A stretch of DNA of 64,000 nt from Verrucomicrobiales bacterium (GTDB taxonomy: Bacteria > Verrucomicrobiota > Verrucomicrobiia > Verrucomicrobiales > DEV007), in assembly GCA_016795385.1 (NCBI GenBank), contig JAEUHI010000076.1, positions 16,861 to 80,860 of the forward strand, in the 5' to 3' direction. The notes under the pieces were generated by a model, which saw only the letters and a list, made by a program, of their open reading frames with translations, searched no databases and had not been told where the DNA came from. Position numbers and translations under genes: made by a program. Within the stretch, counting starts at the first letter, position 1. Every line of letters starts with the position of its first letter. Shown here in pieces: positions 1-7,024 of this stretch.

Positions 1-19
1 GCATACGACGTTTTACGCG

Positions 20-53
20 AACCCCGTTCTCCGATAGGAAGCGGGGTTTTTTG
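20..53 (+). terminator. Rho-independent terminator of an upstream gene
   Basis: The 7-bp stem AACCCCG/CGGGGTT (20-26 with 42-48) runs directly into a T-tract at 47-52. It probably ends a gene to the left of the window. Confidence 0.75.
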
Positions 54-146
54 TTTCCCTAAACCGCTGAAATCCAACCTACTGAAGGGCCTGAGGGCCA
101 AAGCCACCGAATCCATTTTCACCGAAAATCACCCTGCAAGCAAAGA

Positions 147-178
147 GACCCTTCCCCGGCGGCCACCGGGGAAGGGTC
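147..178. other. Perfect 13-bp hairpin
   Basis: GACCCTTCCCCGG (147-159) is exactly complementary to 166-178 across a 6-nt loop. No T-tract follows, so it is not a classical terminator. It may be an RNA structure or a REP-like dyad. Confidence 0.6.
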
Positions 179-326
179 CCGACGAGAGAGATCCCAGCCG
201 GTCGCGAGACCGCGGAATGCCCGCTGACACATCGAGCCTATCCGCGAATCCCGGGACGGTCAAGCCGGACGAAGCGGACGACTGTTCGCCCCGTCCACCG
301 GATCACCATGCATGGTTCCCTCGCGG

Positions 327-342
327 GAACTATCGATAGTTC
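327..342. promoter_or_regulatory. 16-bp perfect palindrome
   Basis: GAACTATCGATAGTTC is a perfect 16-bp palindrome in a gene-free stretch. It is of the kind bound by dimeric regulators, but no promoter or regulated gene can be assigned. Confidence 0.3.
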
Positions 343-604
343 TTTCGTCACGCCTGCGAAATGAATTCCATACATCTTTTCTATAGCAATCGCGAAGGCT
401 TCCCCTGGGAGGTGTGCCTGTGAAACACCGAAACGTCCGCTGTGAAACCCTGCGGCTGCCCGTGCGAAAGCCCGGCAAAGGTGTTCGTCCTTTTCAAAAT
501 CAGGATGCCGTTCCGGATCGCGGACTGTAGACCCGCCGTCGTTAAAGAGGTCCGGAAGCCGACGAGTGGAGCATTACCACCGGCACCCACCATTTCCCCT
601 TTTC

Positions 605-675
605 TCTCCCGAAGCATTGAAGCGATGCAGCGGTCTTTTAAACCGCAGAGGCAGGAGCGTTACCTGCCGGGGGGA
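605..675 (+). tRNA. Degenerate tRNA-like cloverleaf (Lys-type anticodon TTT)
   Basis: The stretch folds into an exact cloverleaf. The acceptor is 605-611 with 668-674 (two T-G pairs), the D-stem 614-617 with 625-628, the anticodon stem GCGGT/ACCGC at 630-634 and 642-646 with loop CTTTTAA (anticodon TTT), and the T-stem GCAGG/CCTGC at 651-655 and 663-667. Spacing is canonical (2-nt linker, 1-nt 26, 4-nt variable loop). The loops are not canonical: position 8 is A, the D-loop TGAAGCG has no GG, and the T-loop is AGCGTTA. No CCA is encoded. It may be a pseudogene or phage-type relic; chance folding cannot be excluded. Confidence 0.35.
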
Positions 676-691
676 CTCTTTTCCGCTCAAG

Positions 692-750
692 GTAGAAGCG
701 GCGTCCCGCCGTTTTTCACCGACCAGCATGCGGCTGGACGCCGCATCTAC
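692..750. repeat. REP-like inverted repeat
   Basis: The 20-mer GTAGAAGCGGCGTCCCGCCG (692-711) is followed by its near-perfect inverse at 731-750 (18 of 20 positions pair). The same 20-mer recurs identically at 30602-30621, so this is a dispersed palindromic element rather than a one-off hairpin. It sits between the two tRNA-like cloverleaves. Confidence 0.65.
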
Positions 751-761
751 TTTTCCAGACA

Positions 762-833
762 TTGGCCGTGGTGTAACAGTCAGCACTTCACGTTGTGGAC
801 GTGACGGAGCGGGTGCAACTCCCGTCGGCCAGT
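762..833 (+). tRNA. tRNA-His(GTG)-like gene with non-canonical D- and T-loops
   Basis: This is a complete cloverleaf. Acceptor TTGGCCG/CGGCCAG is 762-768 with 826-832, D-stem GTGT/GCAC-side is 771-774 with 783-786, anticodon stem TCACG/CGTGA is 788-792 with 800-804, and T-stem is 809-813 with 821-825. The anticodon loop TTGTGGA reads GTG (His). A14, A15, G19, A21, T33, T54, C56 and A58 are in place. Position 18 is A (not G) and position 55 is G (not T), the two bases that normally pair in the tRNA elbow. A761 could pair with T833, mimicking the extra -1:73 pair of tRNA-His. No CCA is encoded. It may be a functional divergent tRNA, a phage-type tRNA or a decayed copy. Confidence 0.55.
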
Positions 834-1202
834 CTCACCCCTTTTTGAGAAGCGCTCCGGCGGTGCCCTCGCCTGCAACGCCACCCCATCGCGGATTTTC
901 CCCGCGGTGAGGCGTCGGGTGCTCGTCGACGCCCTTTCCTTCCCGGTCCACGGGAGGAGAGGCCGCGGAAGACAAAGCGATCCGCCCCTCCGGAGCCCCG
1001 AACCACGCCGGCGCGTGTTTCACGAGACCGGATCCCACCGTGCTCTGAACGTTTCGACCGGAACCGACACAGAAACCTCAACCCCGGGCCGGACCGGCCT
1101 CCATTCCTGGTCCGGCCCGGTCTCCCTCCGGACCATGGGGCGAACTTGTCACCCATCTTTTGCCTTTCCCTTTTCCTCATTCCCCCTTTTACTCCAATCG
1201 CC
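834..1202. other. Gene-free stretch upstream of the HNH gene
   Basis: No supported gene was seen. The stretch contains GC-rich dyads, the largest being a perfect 12-bp stem CCGGGCCGGACC (1084-1095) paired with 1109-1120 over a 13-nt loop and without a T-tract. This hairpin could end a transcript covering the tRNA-like elements or shield the HNH leader. Confidence 0.45.
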
Positions 1203-1787
1203 ATGAACTCCGTCCTCGACAAACACGTCGTGCTCGTGCTGAACCGGAACTGGCAGGCCATCAACGTGCGGACTCCGGCTGACGCGTTCTGCCAGATGGC
1301 CACCGACGTCGTCACCGCGCTCGACATCCGGGAAGATGAATCCATGATACCCACCCGCTGGGAGGATTGGAGAAAGCTCCCGGTGCGTGAGAACGACTTC
1401 AGCGTGGGCACCGCCCACGGCCAGATCCGGGTGCCCACGGTGGTGGTGCTCTCGCGGTTTTCGAAAGTGCCGATGAAGCGTCCGAAGTTCAACGCCCGGA
1501 ATCTGTGGGAGCGCGACGGCGGTCGCTGCCAATACACCGGCCGCCCCCTGCGGCCGGGCGAAGGCAACATCGATCACATCGTGCCGCGTTCCCGCGGCGG
1601 TGAAACGACCTGGGAAAACTGCGTCCTAGCCGCGCGCGAAGTGAACTCGCGCAAGGCCAACCGCACGCCCGAAGAGGCGGGCCTGACCTTGCTGCGCCGC
1701 CCGGAAACGCCCCGGGAACTGCCCGTGACCCTGCTCCTGCGGAACGTCCACGGCATTGCCGACTGGGAGCCCTTCCTGAAGTCGTGA
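1203..1787 (+). CDS. HNH endonuclease
   Basis: This 194-residue protein is a probable HNH-type DNA endonuclease. The C-terminal half has the motif order GRCQYTG (about 107-113), IDHIVPRSRGG (about 123-133), W-x-N (137-139) and a basic segment with KAN (151-153). These fit the His-Asn-His metal-binding fold; the first zinc-knuckle Cys (109) has no partner in a C-x-x-C. The N-terminal ~95 residues (LVLNRNWQAINV) are typical of the small bacterial HNH family found next to housekeeping genes. The ATG at 1203 is preferred over an in-frame ATG at 1146 because similarity to the family begins at MNSVLDK. There is no SD. A role in restriction, repair or mobility cannot be decided from the sequence. 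Confidence 0.85.
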   Translation: MNSVLDKHVVLVLNRNWQAINVRTPADAFCQMATDVVTALDIREDESMIPTRWEDWRKLPVRENDFSVGTAHGQIRVPTVVVLSRFSKVPMKRPKFNARNLWERDGGRCQYTGRPLRPGEGNIDHIVPRSRGGETTWENCVLAAREVNSRKANRTPEEAGLTLLRRPETPRELPVTLLLRNVHGIADWEPFLKS

Positions 1788-1794
1788 GGGCGGA

Positions 1795-1831
1795 CCTGAC
1801 AGGGTTGGATGAGCGATCCGACCCTGTCGGG
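1795..1831. other. Long hairpin after the HNH gene
   Basis: A 16-bp stem (1795-1810 with 1816-1831, two G-T pairs) with a 5-nt loop starts seven bases after the HNH stop codon. There is no T-tract, so it is either a weak terminator or a 3'-end stabiliser. Confidence 0.5.
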
Positions 1832-1936
1832 TGCATATGCGCTGGACTCCATTGCCGGCCTCATCCACTCTGATGAAACGCCGCGCGTCTGTCCGCACCT
1901 CTTACACTGCCGGACAGGTGCTTGGTTTTCCTCCCC

Positions 1937-2653
1937 ATGACCACGCTCGTCATCCCCGATATCCATCATCACTGGGCCGAGGCGGAGGTGCAGATTGCGA
2001 AGTATCCGGCCGACCGGGTCGTGTTCCTGGGCGACTATTTTGACAACTTCCATGACACCCCGAAGATCGCGGCGGGAACGGCGGAATGGTTGAAGGATTC
2101 CCTCACCAAACCAGAACGCCTCCACCTCTGGGGCAACCACGATCTCTGGTATCGCTTTCCCATGAACCCGCAGATCTGCTGGTTCGGGGCGGGGTTCACG
2201 CCGGAAAAATCGAAGGTGATCTCGGGCATTCTCTCGACGGAGGACAGGGCGCACCTGCGGCTCGTGGCCTTCATCGACGATATCGCGCTGAGCCACGCCG
2301 GGATCGGCGCGGAGGTCTTCGCCCCACCGGTAGGCGAGTTGACGCGGGAACGGGTCGAGCGCCTCTGCGCCGACGCCTGGCTGGATGCGGAAGCGGGGAT
2401 CCCCCATCCGGTCTTCGACCTCGCCGGAATCGTCTGGCTGCGCTGGTGGCATCTGCGGCCGCTCGCCGCCTTCTCGCAATTCGTCGGCCACACGCCGGAT
2501 CGCGAGCTGCGTATCGAGGCGGCGGAGGGAAGTGCGAATGTGTGTCTCGATACCTTCGGTCGATACCTCGGCTGGATCGAGGATGGCATGATGTCGGTGA
2601 TCGACGACCACTGCGGGGATCGGATCTGGACGGCGGATCGAGGGGGAGAATAG
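1937..2653 (+). CDS. Calcineurin-like metallophosphoesterase
   Basis: This 238-residue protein is a probable cytoplasmic phosphoesterase with a two-metal centre. The family blocks are visible: DIHHHW (8-13), GDYFDN (32-37) and GNHD (66-69), with a likely LSHAG block near residue 119. It has no signal peptide or membrane segment. An in-frame ATG at 1922 exists, but MTTLVIPDIH at 1937 places the first metal motif at the usual distance from the N terminus. The substrate cannot be predicted; relatives include protein phosphatases and nucleotide hydrolases. It stands alone between two hairpin/terminator regions. Confidence 0.85.
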   Translation: MTTLVIPDIHHHWAEAEVQIAKYPADRVVFLGDYFDNFHDTPKIAAGTAEWLKDSLTKPERLHLWGNHDLWYRFPMNPQICWFGAGFTPEKSKVISGILSTEDRAHLRLVAFIDDIALSHAGIGAEVFAPPVGELTRERVERLCADAWLDAEAGIPHPVFDLAGIVWLRWWHLRPLAAFSQFVGHTPDRELRIEAAEGSANVCLDTFGRYLGWIEDGMMSVIDDHCGDRIWTADRGGE

Positions 2654-2681
2654 CGCGATCTTGTCCTTTTTTGGTTTTTTC

Positions 2682-2710
2682 TTGTCAATCCTGACCAAAT
2701 CCCCTAAAGA
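2682..2710 (+). promoter_or_regulatory. Candidate sigma-70-type promoter for the cytochrome gene
   Basis: TTGTCA (2682-2687), a 17-nt spacer and TAAAGA (2705-2710) lie just upstream of the ATG at 2720. If used, the transcript would have almost no leader. Confidence 0.35.
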
Positions 2711-2719
2711 AGCCGCCGC

Positions 2720-3091
2720 ATGACCAAATCCACCCTATTCACCGCATTTGCCGCCCTCGCCGCCGCCGCGACCCTCGCCGTGGCTGACGAGAATCACGAA
2801 ACCATCGAAAAAGTGATGAAAGAAGGTCTCAAGGGCGACACCAGCCCGATGGCCAAAGTCCTCGATGGCAGCGCCTCGGCCGAGGAGACGAAAGCCCTCG
2901 CCGAACTCGTGAAAACCATGAACGGAACGAAGGCTCCCAAAGGCGAGCAGTCGGCCTACGAAACGAAGGTGACCGAACTCATCGCCGCGATGGATGCCGT
3001 GGCCGGTGGCGACAAGGGCGAGGCCGCGATCGGCCGTCTCGAAAAAGCGCAGAACTGCAAGGCCTGCCACTCCGAGCACAAGCCCAAGTAA
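2720..3091 (+). CDS. Cytochrome c'/c556-like periplasmic haem protein
   Basis: This 123-residue exported protein has a signal peptide (about 1-22, ending AVADE). The mature chain is mainly helical and carries a single haem-attachment site C-K-A-C-H at 113-117, near the C terminus. A C-terminal CXXCH after a helical body is the arrangement of class II (c', c556) cytochromes. Likely roles are periplasmic electron transfer or gas binding. It is monocistronic, with its own candidate promoter and a strong terminator. Overall similarity to known c' proteins was not tested; the call rests on size, signal, helical composition and CXXCH position. Confidence 0.75.
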   Translation: MTKSTLFTAFAALAAAATLAVADENHETIEKVMKEGLKGDTSPMAKVLDGSASAEETKALAELVKTMNGTKAPKGEQSAYETKVTELIAAMDAVAGGDKGEAAIGRLEKAQNCKACHSEHKPK

Positions 3092-3125
3092 TCGACGGAT
3101 TCCGATCGGCTTTCCGATTTCCCGA

Positions 3126-3161
3126 AAGCCCCCGCCGGTCTTTTCCGGCCGGGGCTTTTTT
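3126..3161 (+). terminator. Rho-independent terminator
   Basis: A 13-bp stem with one mismatch (AAGCCCC...GGGGCTT) is followed by six Ts and ends the cytochrome transcript. Confidence 0.85.
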
Positions 3162-3232
3162 GTTGATTCCACCAAGGCAAGGCGCCTCAAGAATTCCAGA
3201 TTTACAAGAAACAAAACCGTTGCCCACCACCC

Positions 3233-3261
3233 TTGCCGTGGCCACGGAATCCCGCTAGAAT
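3233..3261 (+). promoter_or_regulatory. Candidate promoter of the secretion-like operon
   Basis: TTGCCG (3233-3238), a 17-nt spacer and TAGAAT (3256-3261) lie 15 nt upstream of the first pseudopilin ATG. The -10 box sits in the loop of a small CCCGC/GCGGG dyad (3251-3255 with 3262-3266), which could be an operator. Confidence 0.5.
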
Positions 3262-3276
3262 GCGGGTCCTCACTCC

Positions 3277-3681
3277 ATGCCGCGCCGTTCCCACCAGATC
3301 AAGGGATTCACCCTTCTCGAGTTGCTCATGTCGATGGCGCTTTTCACCGTCGCGGCGGTGAGCCTGGCCGAGGCGTTGAATCTGATCAGCCTGACCGTGA
3401 GCGAGTCGATCGACGATGCGGAAGTGCGCGAACAATTGCGCGCGACGATGCTGGAGGTGAGCAAAGACAGCTCGATCACCGCCGAGACGCGCGAGACCAA
3501 TCCCGACAAACGGGGGCTCTATTTCCGGATCGAGATCGAGCGGCTGGATCTGAAAAACGAGGAAGGGCAGACGCTGGACAATCTATTCGAGGTGAAAGTG
3601 ACGGCGATGCGCCAGCAATCGCGCGGCCGGGACGAGGAACTGGACTCGGCGGTGACGGTGGCCAATCCCAATCTCCTCTAG
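3277..3681 (+). CDS. Type II secretion minor pseudopilin (GspI-like)
   Basis: This 134-residue protein has a prepilin leader (MPRRSHQIKG) followed by F-T-L-L-E, with Glu at +5 after the Gly-10 cleavage site, then a ~20-residue hydrophobic helix. It would be processed by prepilin peptidase and inserted into the inner membrane as part of a pseudopilus. The short size, the first position in the I-J-K order and the soluble beta-rich tail suggest GspI; the tail is too divergent to be certain. It starts a co-directional block running to 10184. Confidence 0.7.
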   Translation: MPRRSHQIKGFTLLELLMSMALFTVAAVSLAEALNLISLTVSESIDDAEVREQLRATMLEVSKDSSITAETRETNPDKRGLYFRIEIERLDLKNEEGQTLDNLFEVKVTAMRQQSRGRDEELDSAVTVANPNLL

Positions 3682-3691
3682 GCAAAGGCCC

Positions 3692-4324
3692 ATGAAACCA
3701 GCGCAACGCCACGACCACGCCTTCACCCTGCTCGAGATGATGCTCTCGGTAGCGGTCTTCGTGATCCTGGTGACGTCGGCTTTCTCCCTCGTCGGCGCGA
3801 CCACGGAGCTGATGACGGAGGTCTCCGAGACGCAGAACCAGGCCGCCGAACGAATGCGCTTCGCCGAGACCTGCCGGGTCGCCTTCGAAAGCATGAGCGG
3901 CAACTCCGCGCTCGAGTTCTACTACTTCGATCGAGGCGGCGGTCGCTTCGACACCTACATGACCTTGGTGAACGCGCCCGAGGCCTTCGATTTCGGAGCG
4001 AACTCCCGCGACGAAATCCGCAGGGTCGTGCTGGCGGCGGAGATCCAATCGACGGGCTTCATCCGGGCCGGCGTTTATTACATGAATGACCTGGATTTCG
4101 AGTCGGCCCAGAAAAACGACTTCCTCCGGAACGAAGCCCCTTATGTGGAGCTGATCCCCCAGATGCGGCAGCTCTCGTGGCGATTTTACGATCCCCTCAC
4201 CCGGGAATGGAAGCAGTCGCTCGATGGAAATCTCCGCAGCAATCTGGTGGAGCTGACCTTCCAGATCGACGGGAACTCCCCCCCGATGCGGAGCGTTTAC
4301 TGGCACCTCAACGGCGCGCAATGA
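3692..4324 (+). CDS. Type II secretion minor pseudopilin (GspJ-like)
   Basis: This 210-residue pseudopilin has leader MKPAQRHDHA, then F-T-L-L-E-M-M and a hydrophobic helix. Its length and its place directly before a GspK-like gene fit GspJ, which forms the pseudopilus tip with I and K. The gene starts 10 nt after the preceding stop and overlaps the next gene by ATGA (4321-4324), which points to translational coupling. Confidence 0.7.
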   Translation: MKPAQRHDHAFTLLEMMLSVAVFVILVTSAFSLVGATTELMTEVSETQNQAAERMRFAETCRVAFESMSGNSALEFYYFDRGGGRFDTYMTLVNAPEAFDFGANSRDEIRRVVLAAEIQSTGFIRAGVYYMNDLDFESAQKNDFLRNEAPYVELIPQMRQLSWRFYDPLTREWKQSLDGNLRSNLVELTFQIDGNSPPMRSVYWHLNGAQ

Positions 4325-5286
4325 GAGGTCCCGAAACATCATCGTCCGTGGGGCGAACGGTTGGTCGGGGCCAGCGCCGCGGCTCCGCCCTCATCGCGAT
4401 CCTTTGGATCGTCTCGATCCTGAGCATCGCGGTGTTTTCGGCGACGCAGTTCCTCTTCATCGAACTCGAGTCGGATTCGAACGCCTCGGCCCTCTTCCAG
4501 GCGGAGCTCCTCGCCGACCGCGGGATCTCGATCGCCGCCCACACCCAGGTGAAAAAGGGCGACCGCCTCCTCTCCCAGTCTTTCCGCGGGGGCGACTCGT
4601 ATTCCGCCCGGATCAGCAGCGAAGGCGATCGTCTGAATCTGAACGCCCTGCTCGAAAACGCGGAGTTCGACCGCATCGTCCTCGAAGAGCTCTTTTACCA
4701 ATGGGGCCTGCGGCGCGACGAAGCCGTGGATGTGGTCGACAACCTCATCGATTGGGTCGATGCCGACGATCAGGTGACGAATGTCGGAGCGGAGCGCAGC
4801 TACTATTACAATCTCGACCGGCTCAACCACCCCTTCAACCGGCCTTTCGACTCGCTGAACGAGGTGCTGCTGGTGAAGGATTTCGAGCTGGTGGTGGCGG
4901 CGAACCCGGGCTGGCGTCAGGCTTTCACCCTGCTCAGCGGCGGACCTCTGGATCTGAACGAGGCACCGGCGGAATTGATCTCGGTGGCGTGCCAGTGCCC
5001 GTTGGACCGGGCGCAACAACTCGTCTCGATCCGCGACGGGCTGGATCAGACTCCCGGCACCCTCGACGACCTCCGTTTCGAGGAGGTGGAGTCGGCCCTC
5101 GATCTCCTCGGGATTCCCCCCGGATTCGCCGAGGAGATCGCCGCCCGGGTCTCGACGGAGGACCCGGCCAAGCGAATCATCTCGGTCGGGCGATCGGGGT
5201 CAATATCGGTTGAAAGGTCGGTCACCGTTCAATACACTGGCGACCGGGGCACGATCATTCATTGGGCGACCCGGCGGATGGAATAA
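4321..5286 (+). CDS. Type II secretion pseudopilus tip protein (GspK-like)
   Basis: This 321-residue protein has an atypical prepilin start, G-S-A-L-I-A-I-L-W around residue 21, without the +5 Glu. That is the hallmark of GspK. It continues with the family pattern: LNLNALLENAEF, VDNLIDWVDADD, and a helix-hairpin-helix-like LDLNEAPAELI segment. The stretch LIDWVDADD matches the calcium-binding region of GspK. ATG 4321 overlaps the upstream stop; the frame is open further upstream, but that part lies in another gene. It caps the pseudopilus with the I- and J-like proteins. Confidence 0.8.
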   Translation: MRGPETSSSVGRTVGRGQRRGSALIAILWIVSILSIAVFSATQFLFIELESDSNASALFQAELLADRGISIAAHTQVKKGDRLLSQSFRGGDSYSARISSEGDRLNLNALLENAEFDRIVLEELFYQWGLRRDEAVDVVDNLIDWVDADDQVTNVGAERSYYYNLDRLNHPFNRPFDSLNEVLLVKDFELVVAANPGWRQAFTLLSGGPLDLNEAPAELISVACQCPLDRAQQLVSIRDGLDQTPGTLDDLRFEEVESALDLLGIPPGFAEEIAARVSTEDPAKRIISVGRSGSISVERSVTVQYTGDRGTIIHWATRRME

Positions 5287-6498
5287 ATGACACGCACCCT
5301 TCCAGAATGGGCTTACCTCGTCGATGAGTCGGGGCGCTACTGGTACCACCTCGGCAACGGCACCCGCCAGGCCGTCGAGGGGGACAAGGGCGCGCGCCCG
5401 CCGGGGAAAACGCTTTTTGCGATCGCGACGAACGACCTTGTCTCCATCCCGCAGTGGGTCAGCAGCAAGGATCCCGACATCATCAAGGAAGTGGTGGACG
5501 CGGAGATCACCCGGCTCGGCTTCCAGCGCAACGGCGGACCGGGCAAGGTCTCGGACTGGAAACCGGTGGAGTTGAACGGCACCCGTACGCTCGTCCAATC
5601 GATCACCACGCCATGGGCGCTCGATGAACTGGCCAAGTCGCCGGCACCCAACGAGTTTGTCGACTTTTTTCCGCAGTATGCTCTTTATCCCCCCCCGGAA
5701 AGCGCGGCCGTGCTCTGGCGCGAGGGCGGCACCTGGGTGGCCGGATATTCGCGGGGAAAACGATGGATCCACGTGCAGACACTGGGGGGTGAGGAAATGC
5801 GCCCGCTCCTCGCCGGAGAGATCAATCTGACGCTGATTGAACTCAGTGCCAAAGGCCTCCTCGACGGAGCGTCGCGCGTCGTCGTGTGGGGACCCTACGA
5901 TCTGGAATTGCATCAGGCCCTGCAGGAAGAGACGGGGCTGGCCGTGGCCTTCGAGAACCGCCCCGCCCCGGCCCCGGCCGCCGCCCCGGCCTGGGATTTC
6001 GAGCCGCACGAGGTCTCCCGCGCCCGCATCGCCCGCACCCGCCGTCGCCGCGGGTTGATCGCCGGCTTTTTCGCATTGCTCGCGATGACCCTGCTCGCGG
6101 CGGCCGCGACCTTCCATCTCTGGCACCTCGGCCAATCGAACGAACAACTACGCGCCCGTATCCTGGAGAGTCGCGAGGACGCCGATACGATCAGCACGGC
6201 GATGGACCGCTGGCAGACCCTCGGTCCGGCGATCGATCCGCGCCGCTCTCCGATCGAGCTTTTCCACCAGATCTCGACGCTGTTGCCCGAGACCGGTCTG
6301 CGTCTCACCTCTTTCGAGGTGCGCGACGACAAGGTGATCGAGGTGCGTGCCGAGGGCGCGACGATGGCCAACGCGATCCAGATCAAGGCCGCGTTCGAGA
6401 AGGCGGAGGCGCTCGCCGACTACGCGTGGGAGATCCCCCCGCCGCGGGCCAAGGACGATCTCACCGAAATCTTCGCCACGGGGACCTACCGATTCTGA
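5287..6498 (+). CDS. GspL/PilM-N-like inner-membrane assembly protein
   Basis: This 403-residue protein has a cytoplasmic N-terminal ~240 residues, a Pro/Ala-rich linker (about 222-235), a basic patch RRRR and one transmembrane helix (about 257-280). A ~120-residue periplasmic coiled-coil plus ferredoxin-like domain follows. This is the layout of GspL, which links the secretion ATPase to the pseudopilus platform. It begins 1 nt after the GspK stop and precedes the M-like gene. Sequence conservation is low, so the call rests on topology and gene order. Confidence 0.65.
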   Translation: MTRTLPEWAYLVDESGRYWYHLGNGTRQAVEGDKGARPPGKTLFAIATNDLVSIPQWVSSKDPDIIKEVVDAEITRLGFQRNGGPGKVSDWKPVELNGTRTLVQSITTPWALDELAKSPAPNEFVDFFPQYALYPPPESAAVLWREGGTWVAGYSRGKRWIHVQTLGGEEMRPLLAGEINLTLIELSAKGLLDGASRVVVWGPYDLELHQALQEETGLAVAFENRPAPAPAAAPAWDFEPHEVSRARIARTRRRRGLIAGFFALLAMTLLAAAATFHLWHLGQSNEQLRARILESREDADTISTAMDRWQTLGPAIDPRRSPIELFHQISTLLPETGLRLTSFEVRDDKVIEVRAEGATMANAIQIKAAFEKAEALADYAWEIPPPRAKDDLTEIFATGTYRF

Positions 6499-6502
6499 TC
6501 GC

Positions 6503-7024
6503 ATGAAGGCCAGCGAAAAACGACTCCTCTTCGCGCTCCTCGCGATGCTCTTCCTCGGAGCGGTCGTGATCGGATCGGACTTCTATTTTGACAAACGCGA
6601 CACCCTGATCGCCGAACGCTCCACCCTCGATACGGAATGGGTCGAGATCGAGGCCCTCTTCGAGGAGAAGGAGATCTGGGAGATGCGGGCGGAATGGCTC
6701 GAACAGCACCAGCCGAAATTCACCTCCAGCGAACAGATCGAGCAGGAGGTCTATAAAATGGCGCTCGCCGAGGAAGTTGCGGGCGTGACCACGAGCAAAC
6801 AGACCCTCCTCCCGACCACGACGACGCCCGATTATGTCCAGGCCGGCGTTTCACTCAGCGCCTCGGGCGATCTCGCCTCGGTCTTCCGCTGGATCCATTC
6901 GCTGAACCGCCCCGAGGATTTCCGCGTGATCCGGAACATCAAGGTCCAGCCCGACAAGGAGAAACCCGAGAACATCGTCGCCAACTTCGAACTCCTGCGT
7001 TGGTACGCCCCCCCGGAAGCATGA
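6503..7024 (+). CDS. GspM/PilO-like membrane protein
   Basis: This 173-residue protein has a single N-terminal membrane helix (about 9-26), a charged coiled-coil segment (30-75) and a C-terminal alpha/beta domain. That matches the bitopic layout of GspM and PilO, partners of the L-type protein. ATG 6503 is chosen because the longer frame overlaps the upstream gene in a meaningless Arg-rich sequence. It overlaps the next gene by ATGA at 7021. Confidence 0.6.
   Translation: MKASEKRLLFALLAMLFLGAVVIGSDFYFDKRDTLIAERSTLDTEWVEIEALFEEKEIWEMRAEWLEQHQPKFTSSEQIEQEVYKMALAEEVAGVTTSKQTLLPTTTTPDYVQAGVSLSASGDLASVFRWIHSLNRPEDFRVIRNIKVQPDKEKPENIVANFELLRWYAPPEA

Larger units (their letters stand above)
61..604. 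other. Intergenic region without a credible gene, rich in dyads
   Basis: No open frame here has a recognisable protein; the ones present are short and overlap each other on both strands. The stretch contains a perfect 13-bp hairpin (147-178), a 10-bp palindrome (306-315), a 16-bp palindrome (327-342), and a 7-bp helix (513-519 with 552-558) enclosing a small hairpin. No promoter with both boxes was found. Confidence 0.5.

Noticed and set aside
513..558. Possible tRNA-Tyr-like anticodon hairpin with loop CTGTAGA
   Set aside because: The outer 7-bp helix encloses only about 46 nt, so D and T arms cannot be placed; the anticodon stem has an A-C mismatch.
600..1202. HEARO/OMEGA-type RNA with HNH nuclease (IsrB-like)
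   Set aside because: The HNH protein is short and lacks RuvC-like and bridge-helix parts; the upstream region folds better as tRNA-like units.
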